DNA of 64,000 nucleotides, taken from Halobacteria archaeon HArc-gm2. GTDB lineage: Archaea; Halobacteriota; Halobacteria; Halobacteriales; Haloarculaceae. Shown here one piece after another: positions 17,022-24,599 of the stretch. The DNA lies in the NCBI GenBank assembly GCA_025517465.1, contig JAOPKE010000002.1, positions 62,001-126,000 on the forward strand, read 5' to 3'. A program made the position numbers and the translations under genes. The notes under the pieces are model-generated. The model ran no database searches. It was not told the DNA's origin and saw only the letters and a list, made by a program, of their open reading frames with translations. Within the stretch, counting starts at the first letter, position 1. Each line of letters opens with the position of its first letter.

Positions 17022-17984
17022 TCAGGACGAAGTGGTACTTGGGATATTCAGCATCTGCTCTAACATACTTTGCCCTGATTCATTCAATGCTACCGTCTCA
17101 AAGACAGTCTCAACAGGCAAATATGTAACTCCGTCCGGCAGCTCCTGAGGTTCTGAACCGTTTGGAGCAAACATCAGAACGCCCGTTGATTCCCCTGAGT
17201 ACTGCATTAGGGTTTCCAATTTTTCATTGACTTTACCTTCGTCGCCCATAGTCACTTGTCCCCAAATTCTGTTCTCGTCGGAAACGCCGGTAATATCTAC
17301 GTCCGCAGTTTGACCTCCAACGGTAGCCAGGCTGCGATAGTTATCATCGACGGTTCTAAGAAATTCCTCACATACAACTTCTATTTCGTCGGGAGTCAAC
17401 GAGCTTACTTTGAATGGTTTATTTGAATCATTAATAATTGCTCGAAGATGGGGTTCTCCATTTTCCCAGTTACTAATTGACCAAAATGGTGGGCGTACTG
17501 AACTCTCAAATATCACCGGGTAATCTTCAATGGAAACAAGCCTCACATCCGAAAGTTGGAGCGCTTTCAAAACCCTGGCATTATTGGGAATTTGGTATTC
17601 TGGGATGCTCTCGCCAGGTTCAATTTCTCTTTCGTCTACCAACACCTCCTCCTGAAAGAGGAGTACTTTGACAGGAGAATCGGGTTCTACTACCCCTACT
17701 AACATTTCCGTTTTCGTTATTCGTCGGTATGATGCTCCCACGACTCTCCCTTCCTCCGCAAAATCGTTCAGTTTGGAAATCTCAGTTGAGCCACGACCAT
17801 CATAATCTTCCGAATCAGCGCTTAGAAGATCTTTCCAATGAATGGCGATTTGGCGATTGTCCCAAAGATGCTGAGAGTAGGGTTTTGTAATTCCTCCTTT
17901 GTGACGAGCGAATCCGGTTTCATAGTCTTCGTACATATACCTCAAAAATTCGACCATACCGGCTCTTAGTAATGCTGGTTTCAT
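17022..17984 (-). CDS. Putative third component of the McrBC-like locus
   Basis: The 320-residue protein is in the same direction as, and 103 bases upstream of, the McrB-like gene. The C-terminal third (about 205-300) looks like a restriction-endonuclease-type fold: TADVDITGVSDENRIWGQVT followed by a helix and GVLMFAPNGSEPQELPDGV. The usual acidic-x-Lys motif is seen as GQVTMG, so the Lys is missing and catalysis is doubtful. The N-terminal 190 residues are of unknown type. A role in target recognition or as an extra effector is inference from position. I do not recognise a named family. Confidence 0.5.
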   Translation of the reverse strand: MKPALLRAGMVEFLRYMYEDYETGFARHKGGITKPYSQHLWDNRQIAIHWKDLLSADSEDYDGRGSTEISKLNDFAEEGRVVGASYRRITKTEMLVGVVEPDSPVKVLLFQEEVLVDEREIEPGESIPEYQIPNNARVLKALQLSDVRLVSIEDYPVIFESSVRPPFWSISNWENGEPHLRAIINDSNKPFKVSSLTPDEIEVVCEEFLRTVDDNYRSLATVGGQTADVDITGVSDENRIWGQVTMGDEGKVNEKLETLMQYSGESTGVLMFAPNGSEPQELPDGVTYLPVETVFETVALNESGQSMLEQMLNIPSTTSS

Positions 17985-18146
17985 CCAACCCGGATTCTTC
18001 TAAGTGTGTCAATCCGTCTGAGTGTATTTTGTACCTATGATATGAAAGACTCCGTACTTTAAACCATGAGGATCCTATTATTCAGGATTAGTCAGTTTGC
18101 ATGAATTAAATTTGTCAGTACATATGCACCAAAATCCACCCCCGTA

Positions 18147-18157
18147 TCTTTATTTAC
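18147..18157 (+). promoter_or_regulatory. TATA-like element before the 18.2 kb ORFs
   Basis: TCTTTATTTAC (18147-18157) lies about 21 to 26 bases before the ATG at 18173 and would drive plus-strand transcription of the zinc-ribbon-like ORF and the following membrane protein. The preceding 140 bases (18000-18140) are A+T-rich and contain no gene that I can see. Confidence 0.35.
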
Positions 18158-18172
18158 CCGCAGTGATTTCGA

Positions 18173-18394
18173 ATGAGCGGAATCCCGGACGGCAGCGGGG
18201 CGCGTTCAGGGATGCATGGGTCCGACCAGTCTGAGATGCCGCTATGTGGCGGCTGTAAATCGAGAATCGGTACCTACAGAACGTCAGGGGCCAGGAATCC
18301 GGAGAGTTGGAAACCGTACGTACCGCGTATGGATCCGGTGGGGACTGAGGGCGTTCACGTACCATTATCATTGTGGGGCGTGGTGTCTCGATAA
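18173..18394 (+). pseudogene. Possible frameshifted zinc-ribbon gene
   Basis: The 73-codon frame starting at 18173 has MPLCGGCKSRIG, a plausible first zinc knuckle, and ends exactly at the ATG of the next gene. However, the second half of a zinc ribbon (YHYHCGAWCLDKC) appears in a different frame that overlaps the same DNA (stop near 18404). This suggests one frameshift inside a small zinc-ribbon gene. If the annotated frame is intact, it has only one Cys pair. Low confidence either way. Confidence 0.3.
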
Positions 18395-18787
18395 ATGTCA
18401 GTGATTCCGCGGGAGTGGGGTGAGCCGGATTCTCGGCCAGGCTTCTACTACGACCTCTTCTGGATAGGGCTGGCGGTCGTCGTACTCGGTGCGCTCGCGT
18501 ACTGGGGGCCGTTCTCGATCACCGTCTCGATTACGCCACTACGACTTGCCGGTGCGACAATCCTCGGTGTGGTTCTCGGCATTGCTGTAACGTACGGCTC
18601 GTTCGTGAACGAGCGGTTCCAACAACTCTGGGCAGATTTTCGCATCCGGTTCGCCGGTCTCTTCGTACTCATTATGGTAGGCCAACTCGGACTTGCTGTC
18701 GCCCCCACGTGGACGGTACTCACAATGCTAGCGACATTTCTTACACTCATTCCACTTCGCGTCGCCGTCTACCTCCGTACCCGGTGA
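18395..18787 (+). CDS. Small membrane protein, four predicted helices
   Basis: The 130-residue product has an N-terminal soluble stretch (MSVIPREWGEPDSRPG), then hydrophobic segments at about 20-38, 47-66, 86-102 and 105-122, ending YLRTR. The ATG directly abuts the stop of the preceding ORF. No family recognised. Nothing links it to the flanking McrBC or channel genes except position in the cargo. Confidence 0.55.
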   Translation: MSVIPREWGEPDSRPGFYYDLFWIGLAVVVLGALAYWGPFSITVSITPLRLAGATILGVVLGIAVTYGSFVNERFQQLWADFRIRFAGLFVLIMVGQLGLAVAPTWTVLTMLATFLTLIPLRVAVYLRTR

Positions 18788-18958
18788 GTACCACAGCTAA
18801 TCGCCTGTAGTTCCTTTATAGACAGCAAGGCGGCGAAAACAGGCCTTGTACAGATCCGGAAAAGACATTCTGAACGATGACAATTACCCGTATAGATTGG
18901 TGGCTGATGTTTGTTGGCCAGATTCATTACCGGGCGGAACAGTCCTCGAACTATTCAA

Positions 18959-20443
18959 ATGGACTGGGAATCACTCTGGGGGAATCTTCCATGGTCAGAC
19001 CGGCGACGCGCTCCCGAGACCAGGTTAATTGAGCCTCCTGATGACTTAGATTACCGAGACTCAAAGTATAACCCCAGAGCTTCGGAGAATCGATGCCAAC
19101 ACACTATCGACAATGACGATCTTCCCGAGGATCTAGGTGGATACTGTTGCTATCGCCCTGTATGGGAAGATCAAGATAAGTGCATTTGGCATGCAATACA
19201 GCCAAAGAAACCAATCGAGGAAATTAGAGCAGCTCTGAGGTTTGAATCTTGGCTTCCTGAGAAGTATACTCACTTGTCGTTCCGCTCTCGTCTAGACGAA
19301 ACGCAACTTGACAATTTTCGAGTAGAGGATGGAGAATCGGTAAACATCTCCAATTGTACAATGGCAAACAGTGACTTTTCCTTCGCTGAGGTTTCACCAC
19401 TGATTTTTCAGAACGTAATATTATCTGGCTCAACCTTTGAGAACGCGAATCTCGAATTCTGCCATTTCCAAAGTTGTATTCTACACGACGTAGACTTTCA
19501 GGCTGCCCAACTCCACAATGCCCATTGTCATTCAAGCGACTTCCAAGATGCTGACTTGATGTCTGCTTCATTGAATGGTTCAAATCTCTATAATACAAAT
19601 CTCAGATTTGCGGATCTCCGGTTTGCGGAGTTGCTGGACGGCGTCTACCTCCATGATGCAGATTGCACCGGTACAAACTTTGAAGAAGCCCAACTTGAGG
19701 GAATCGACCTCCGAGATACTGATTTGGCCGATGCACGGTTTCACGAAACCCTTGCTCGTTCGGTCCGTCTTTCAGAGGCAACTAAGTTCGGAGAAAAGAG
19801 TATCTACGAGCGGGAGTCGGACGAATTAGCGGCGAAGAGAGACACCGAAGATGGAGGGTCTGAAAGTCCAATTAGTGTGATCCAGGACGTAAGACAAGCC
19901 ACTCATCGATTTCGCGAACGGTACTATTGGGACGGAGATAATTCTGAAAAACTCACGAAATCAATTCGAGTCTATCGTCTCTACCAGCGGCTTCTTCGGG
20001 AAAACTCTCTTCCCGACGACATCAGGCATTTCCGTATTAGAGAGCGGCATGCTCGTCGAAAACTTGCATTGGCCGAGAACCGATACCTATCCTGGCTCAA
20101 CCTAAGTATCCAAAGATGGACGTCATTGTATGGCGAAAGCCCTTGGCACGTAATCGCCACGTCTCTTATCGTAATTTTTCTCGGCGCAATCTTGTATCCG
20201 TTATTTGGAGTAAGAGAGGTGGCTTCTGAAACTATTCACTCCTATGGAGGAGTCTCAGTCGGCGAAATCCCGATTGTTTTTGCAAAGTCCATCTACTTCA
20301 GCACCTCAACCTTCACAACACTCGGATACGGTGACGTCCAACCAACTGGCTGGGGGCAAGCAGTGGCCACCGTTGAATCGTTTATCGGAGCAATACTGAT
20401 CGCCCTTCTCGTGTTTGTGTTCTCACGGCAAGCGACTTGGTAG
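18959..20443 (+). CDS. Pentapeptide-repeat protein fused to a two-helix potassium channel
   Basis: I chose ATG 18959 (494 residues); the frame is open to 18911. Residues about 20-70 hold Cys and His that may form a metal site (CYRPVWEDQDKCIWH). Residues about 115-270 are pentapeptide repeats with A(D/N)L-type steps, for example FQDADLMSASLNGSNLYNTN, forming a right-handed beta helix. After a charged linker there are two hydrophobic helices (about 395-415 and 465-488) flanking a pore with TLGYGD, the K+ selectivity filter. The same pairing is known from pentapeptide-repeat ion-channel proteins. In a defence-rich cargo it may act as a membrane effector; that is inference. Confidence 0.75.
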   Translation: MDWESLWGNLPWSDRRRAPETRLIEPPDDLDYRDSKYNPRASENRCQHTIDNDDLPEDLGGYCCYRPVWEDQDKCIWHAIQPKKPIEEIRAALRFESWLPEKYTHLSFRSRLDETQLDNFRVEDGESVNISNCTMANSDFSFAEVSPLIFQNVILSGSTFENANLEFCHFQSCILHDVDFQAAQLHNAHCHSSDFQDADLMSASLNGSNLYNTNLRFADLRFAELLDGVYLHDADCTGTNFEEAQLEGIDLRDTDLADARFHETLARSVRLSEATKFGEKSIYERESDELAAKRDTEDGGSESPISVIQDVRQATHRFRERYYWDGDNSEKLTKSIRVYRLYQRLLRENSLPDDIRHFRIRERHARRKLALAENRYLSWLNLSIQRWTSLYGESPWHVIATSLIVIFLGAILYPLFGVREVASETIHSYGGVSVGEIPIVFAKSIYFSTSTFTTLGYGDVQPTGWGQAVATVESFIGAILIALLVFVFSRQATW

Positions 20444-21211
20444 CTGCATATCCCACGTTAATGGGTAGGGCCTGTGCACGTAGGCACGGGCGCAACGCGC
20501 CTCACAAACCCGAACGACCGTACATGCGGTCGCTGAGTCTATAAGCGTCCACGCCGGCGATTGCCGCGCACCCACCCACACGCCCCAACTTCGCTCGGGC
20601 ACTCGCGTACACTCAACCGAACCTCAACGACTCGCCGGATTGAGCGACCAGAAAATATGAGGGGGTAATCGCAGGACGACACGGGGGTGAGAGTCGGCGA
20701 TTCATACACGACTGTCGGGAAAACAGATAGACGACGGTCGGATGGCTCTCTCCTCGCGCATGAGTATGACGCGTAGATATAGTATAGTATTCATAGCAAA
20801 CCCCCGGGAACGCGGGCCGCGCCCGCCCGTACCCGGCCGAGCATGGTCGTACACGGTCGTTCAGGGGGTAGCTTCCGGGCGAAACGCCGATTTATTGCTC
20901 AACCGACGCCGCAACCCCTTCCGTTGACGTCACGAACCCCGGCCAACCACGTGAAGCGAGATGCGGGGCGGGGGTCGCAATTTTCGCGCGCCCCCTGCGG
21001 GGCTGTACGGTGTATTTTGATGATGTGGCCTTAGCCACACCCCTAATACGGAATGCAACCCCCCGGGTTGGGTTCCAAAGCGCGAGACTCACGACTCCTG
21101 GAGCTGACCGCGACGGTCGCGACGTCGATCGGTGCTCGCGCGACGAGAAAGCGGCGAATATGTCGGTGTTTTCGAGGTGCTGCACAGTGATGCCTCTATC
21201 CAGGCCCGGCG
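20444..21211. other. 768-base non-coding stretch with short inverted repeats
   Basis: I see no convincing gene. Two perfect short hairpins stand out: CGACCG-N6-CGGTCG at about 20514-20531 and TGTGGC-CTTA-GCCACA at about 21025-21040. An A+T-rich island (GATATAGTATAGTATTC, about 20776-20792) could be a promoter or origin unwinding site, and GC-rich palindromic runs surround it. In a mobile element such a stretch could hold an origin of transfer or of replication, but nothing decisive is visible. Confidence 0.35.
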
Positions 21212-22840
21212 CTACCCGGTGTTCAGGAATCGCCAGGCCTGGCCCACGCTGCCGTCAGAGAACCGAACTCGCGCCTGCCGGAATCGCTCTTCCGGCATCC
21301 CGGCATCTTTCCAGACGCGGAACCCCTCGCAAATCGCCTTCGACGCGTTCGCGACGTCGGCGCCGTCGAAGCGGAGGGTCATCTGCGCATCGCGAGTGTC
21401 TGAGACGTCGACGCCATGGCGAGCGGCCCAGGCGATGAACGAACTCATCGTCTCCTCGAGTCCGCGTTCCACGGCTTCGACTGCCTTCGCCGTCGTCTCT
21501 GCGGCCCGCTGGACGCTCTCACGTGCTTCGCTGACGGCCGCGTGAACCATCTCGGCCACGTAGTCCGACCGGAGGGAGACGTCGGCGTACTCCTGCTCTA
21601 CGAGATCGCCCATGTCCCGGAGCGCCCGGCGAACACTCTCGACGTGGCGGTCGTTCTGGAAGGCGATGTCCTTCGGCGCGACCTGCCCACCGTCGGTGAT
21701 CAGTGTCTCCAGCGTCTCCCACTGCACCGGGGAGAGCCCGTCGGCCAGGTGCCGAACGACGACGCTCTCCTGAGTCTGCTCGACGCGAGTCAGGTCCAGC
21801 CCGATCGGGTCCGGTCCGGTCTCGTCGACCTCCGGCTCGAAGTAGGCGTCTTCGACGAACGGCCCACTACCCCCTCCAGACGGCGCGACGTCCAAGCCGG
21901 CATCGGCCAGCACCGAGAGAACGGTCTGGTCCAGCTCCCGCCGGAGCTGATCCAGGTCACTCCAGCGCACTGTCTCGTCGCGCTCCAGCAGCGACACCTG
22001 GAGGGACGCGCCGACCTTCGGGTGCGCCAGCGGGTGGTCGTCGGAGACGGACAGTGCTTCCCGAGCGTAGTAGTGCTTCACCTCTTTCGGCAGCCCGTGG
22101 TCGGGGAACGCCTCGCGGATACGCCGGCTATCCAGCGTCGCGGTGTGATAGTACCCTGGCAGGGTCCTGCCCCTTTCGTCGTCGTCGTTCTGGACGACCT
22201 TGCGGTACCCACGGCGGTCGCTCTCCAGCAAGTGCCCCATCGCCGCTATCGGTCCGTCGCGGGCGTGCACGGGACCGCTGTCGTCTCTGTGGACACGGAC
22301 GTACCGCTCGGCGTCCTGGATGTTGCTGAACTCGTGGGGTTCCTCGAAGTACTTCCCGGCGACGCCGATCTCGATAGCTGCCCGTCGCAACAGTTCGGGA
22401 TACCGGTCGAACGCGATGTTCGAGCCCTTGATCCGGACGTTCACGCCCTCGTCGAAGCCGTCGGGAACGGGAATCTCGACCCGCGATCCGTCGTCACGCT
22501 CCCCCTGCATCCCCGGCCAACGCGGCGCGACGTGGGCGGTGAAGTCCTGCTGACCGACGTCGTCCTCGTCGGGGTGACGGAGTACCTTCAGTCGGTACTC
22601 CCGCATCTCGTTCAGTCGCCACTCCGTCCCCTCCGGCGTCCGGTCGCCGGGGTGGACGATGTTGCTCGACTGGTAGCTCAGACGAACACGCCAACGTTCG
22701 CCCCGGTCGAGGAACTCCCCACTCCGTGACCCCTCACCGGCCTTGACCTGACTGTCCATAGCGAAGTACGGCGCGAGCCCGTAGCTATCGAACAGCAGAT
22801 TGGCCGTGAGTTCGTGAGGGGCCAGCCCTATCGTTCGCAT
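21212..22840 (-). CDS. Conserved haloarchaeal mobile-element protein (DUF7845-like)
   Basis: The 542-residue protein starts MRTIGLAPHELTANLLFDSYG. From memory, this resembles the DUF7845 family that recurs in haloarchaeal integrated elements. A winged-helix-like segment (LSPVQWETLETLITDGGQVAPKD, split here by eye, about 360-420) is followed by a helical region rich in Ala and Glu. It is the last gene of the overlapping module 23910-21212, its start overlapping the preceding gene's end by 13 bases. A role in replication, transfer or control is possible; no catalytic motif is visible. Confidence 0.55.
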   Translation of the reverse strand: MRTIGLAPHELTANLLFDSYGLAPYFAMDSQVKAGEGSRSGEFLDRGERWRVRLSYQSSNIVHPGDRTPEGTEWRLNEMREYRLKVLRHPDEDDVGQQDFTAHVAPRWPGMQGERDDGSRVEIPVPDGFDEGVNVRIKGSNIAFDRYPELLRRAAIEIGVAGKYFEEPHEFSNIQDAERYVRVHRDDSGPVHARDGPIAAMGHLLESDRRGYRKVVQNDDDERGRTLPGYYHTATLDSRRIREAFPDHGLPKEVKHYYAREALSVSDDHPLAHPKVGASLQVSLLERDETVRWSDLDQLRRELDQTVLSVLADAGLDVAPSGGGSGPFVEDAYFEPEVDETGPDPIGLDLTRVEQTQESVVVRHLADGLSPVQWETLETLITDGGQVAPKDIAFQNDRHVESVRRALRDMGDLVEQEYADVSLRSDYVAEMVHAAVSEARESVQRAAETTAKAVEAVERGLEETMSSFIAWAARHGVDVSDTRDAQMTLRFDGADVANASKAICEGFRVWKDAGMPEERFRQARVRFSDGSVGQAWRFLNTG

Positions 22841-23280
22841 CGTCCTCCGTCGGTCGCGACCGCCTCACCTGGTCCGAATCGGCGGGGTCGCGAGTACACT
22901 GCACGGTCTCCCGGTTCGTCGACGTCGGGCCGGTCCGGCCAGCTCGTCTCGACTGGTCCCAGGTTCCGGGGTTCGTCACGGGCTTCGAGGCGGTCCGGTC
23001 GCTCGCCAATCTCGTCCAAGACTGCCTCGCGCTCGTCGAGCGCGTCGATGATCCCAGACCGTGGACCACCGCTCTCGCCACGACCAAGCCGGCGCTCCAC
23101 GGCCTTCCAGGCCCGGAGAACCGCGACGCGGTCGATGCTCTCGATGCGGGTTTTGACGAACCGCTCGCGGTCGCGGTTGCCGAGGATCGGCCAGTCGAGC
23201 CACCGCGCCGGATCCTCGCCGAGTCGTTCGCCCAGGTCGGGGAACCGCTCGCGGTCGCGAGAGCCACCGCCCTGCATCAT
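22828..23280 (-). CDS. Small mobile-element protein, 150 residues
   Basis: The N-terminal 70 residues look well ordered (PDLGERLGEDPARWLDWPIL then RVAVLRAWKAVERRLGR); the C-terminal half is charged and probably disordered. It overlaps both neighbours: the upstream 50-residue gene by 4 bases and the DUF7845-like gene by 13. No family recognised. The chain of overlaps argues that it is a true gene of the element's backbone. Confidence 0.55.
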   Translation of the reverse strand: MMQGGGSRDRERFPDLGERLGEDPARWLDWPILGNRDRERFVKTRIESIDRVAVLRAWKAVERRLGRGESGGPRSGIIDALDEREAVLDEIGERPDRLEARDEPRNLGPVETSWPDRPDVDEPGDRAVYSRPRRFGPGEAVATDGGRCER

Positions 23281-23429
23281 GCATCACCCGCGTTCGCCAG
23301 CATCTCGTCGACGGCCTCCTTGACCTCGGCCTGGACCTGGGCGAGTGTCTGTCCCCGTGCCCAGTCGAAGGTCACTGGCTCGCCCTGGTCGGCGTTGTAG
23401 AGCCGCGACGCACGGACGAACCCGATCAC
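23277..23429 (-). CDS. Very small mobile-element protein, 50 residues
   Basis: This begins with GTG at 23429, overlapping the stop of the HTH gene (GTGA), and ends with TGA (23279-23277), overlapping the next ATG. The product includes VIGFVRASRLYNADQGEPVT and an amphipathic helix AQVQAEVKEAVDEMLA. The exact fit between two genes with 4-base overlaps at both ends supports it, even though it is very short. Function unknown. Confidence 0.65.
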   Translation of the reverse strand: MIGFVRASRLYNADQGEPVTFDWARGQTLAQVQAEVKEAVDEMLANAGDA

Positions 23430-23629
23430 GATGCCTCACCTCCGAGTCGGTTGCGAGCGCGACGCAACAGGTTGCCCACCGTCCCCGGGGCACGGCCAGT
23501 CTTCCGGGCGTACTCGCGAACCCCGTAGCCGTCTCGTTCGACGGCCTGGTAGACTTCGCGCTGTGCGTCCGAGAGAGCCGACAGGTCCGGTTCGAACTCG
23601 GTGATTTGGACCTGCTGCATCACTTCCAC
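23426..23629 (-). CDS. Sigma-70 region 4-like helix-turn-helix protein
   Basis: In 67 residues the pattern LSDAQREVYQAVERDGYGVR then EYARKTGRAPGTVGNLLRRA matches the sigma-factor region 4 / LuxR-like helix-turn-helix. Such tiny regulators are common in haloarchaeal mobile elements. Its start lies 10 bases inside the preceding zinc-finger gene. It probably regulates the element's own module; the target is unknown. Confidence 0.7.
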   Translation of the reverse strand: MEVMQQVQITEFEPDLSALSDAQREVYQAVERDGYGVREYARKTGRAPGTVGNLLRRARNRLGGEAS

Positions 23630-23910
23630 TCACCCCCGTCGGTCCGCGAATCGACCCGATTCCCGCGATTTCGGTTCGGCTGATCCGCTGGGTCGGGGAG
23701 GTCGATCTCTTTCCCGGCGGCGCTTCCCCGGTAGAGCCGACCCATCGAGTCACAGGCGGGACAGCGGTGAACCGTGTCGTCCTGGTCGCCGTAGACTCGC
23801 CTGAAGTCTCGTGAGACGTGCGCGCCACAGTGCTGACACTGGGACGCATCGCTACTAGAGAACTTGACAGGTCGGTCACTCAAGGTGTCCCACCCCTGTT
23901 GGGACCCCAA
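23620..23910 (-). CDS. Zinc-finger protein (DUF7563-like)
   Basis: The 96-residue product has CQHCG ... CPACD (about residues 25-52), a four-cysteine zinc site, and VSRDFRRVYGDQDDTVHRCP between them, which matches haloarchaeal DUF7563 proteins as I remember them. The start is uncertain: TTG at 23910 is the longest choice, and another in-frame TTG lies ten codons later. It is the first gene of the module; a possible TATA element (GGTTATTCTT, about 23950) is upstream. Its 3' end overlaps the HTH gene by 10 bases. Confidence 0.6.
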   Translation of the reverse strand: MGSQQGWDTLSDRPVKFSSSDASQCQHCGAHVSRDFRRVYGDQDDTVHRCPACDSMGRLYRGSAAGKEIDLPDPADQPNRNRGNRVDSRTDGGEWK

Positions 23911-24074
23911 CAGTTTCCTTCGACGAACCGCAGGACTGCACGGGGGTGGAAGAATAACCGTTAGTAATTCGGATCGAAACCGACTTTCTTACCCGATATT
24001 CACGACTGCAAATTGTGTTGTCACTGGCCCGAGCGGCTGCTAATCGGGGTGTTCGACAAGACGGAACAACAGGA

Positions 24075-24146
24075 TGGACTCGTCGGGATTTGAACCCGAG
24101 GCCTCTTCCTTGCGAAGGAAGCGATCTACCACTGATCTACGAGCCC
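24075..24146 (-). tRNA. tRNA-Ala (anticodon CGC)
   Basis: Read on the minus strand, a 72-base cloverleaf begins GGGCTCG and ends CGAGTCC plus discriminator A. The seven-base acceptor stem pairs with one G-U. The anticodon arm is CTTCC-TTCGCAA-GGAAG, giving anticodon CGC (Ala). The T arm has GGTTCAAATCC. No CCA is encoded. Its 3' end faces the mobile element, so it is the likely integration target. Confidence 0.93.
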
Positions 24147-24287
24147 GCGTGAGCCACTCGAACGCGGACGTGAATAAGTCCTGCGCGTGAGAGTGGCGTT
24201 CGAGAGCCACTCACACACCCGGTGGCGTGTGGTCGGCCGCGCTTCGAACGCAACGTCGGTGGGTTCTTTCGAACCCGGTCTCTCAGT

Positions 24288-24599
24288 TCAGTCCTCCAGG
24301 ACGATCTCGATCGAGACGTCGTTGGGGACCTGGATCCGCATCAGCTGGCGCAGGGCGCGTTCGTCGGCGTCGATGTCGATGAGACGCTTGTGGACGCGCA
24401 TCTCCCAGTGCTCCCACGTCGCGGTCCCCTCGCCGTCGGGGGACTTGCGGGTGGGCACTTCGAGCGTCTTGGTCGGCAGCGGCACCGGCCCGGAGAGCTC
24501 GACGCCCGTCTTGTTGGCGATCTCGCTGACGTCGTCGGTGATGTCGTCGAGGTCCTCGGGGTTGGTGCCCGCCAGACGGACGCGTGCTTGCTGGGGCAT
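24288..24599 (-). CDS. rpsJ: Ribosomal protein uS10
   Basis: The 103-residue product ([52 protein letters not shown]) is archaeal uS10, a small-subunit ribosomal protein of the 30S head. Its ATG overlaps the aEF1A stop (TAATG), the usual archaeal gene pair. Length and sequence are ordinary for the family. The tRNA-Ala gene lies 140 bases downstream. Confidence 0.97.
   Translation of the reverse strand: MPQQARVRLAGTNPEDLDDITDDVSEIANKTGVELSGPVPLPTKTLEVPTRKSPDGEGTATWEHWEMRVHKRLIDIDADERALRQLMRIQVPNDVSIEIVLED

Larger units (their letters stand above)
1..24074. mobile_element. Integrated conjugative element, right-hand part, ending at tRNA-Ala
   Basis: I infer one integrated element for four reasons. 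Conjugation ATPases occupy 3-5097. The cargo from 5.8 to 20.4 kb is clearly richer in A+T than the flanks. A module of overlapping small genes typical of haloarchaeal integrated elements sits at 21.2-23.9 kb. The whole block stops at the 3' end of a tRNA gene (24075), beyond which conserved translation genes begin. tRNA 3' ends are classic archaeal integrase targets. The other end and the integrase are not in the window, and I found no second copy of the tRNA 3' end here, so the outer attachment site must lie to the left. The element may be composite, with cargo inserted at about 5.5 kb. Confidence 0.65.

Noticed and set aside
20742-21438. Several 60-140 codon frames in the stretch next to the DUF7845-like gene
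   Set aside because: They lack convincing starts, are Arg/Pro/Ser-rich and overlap one another; no protein pattern seen.
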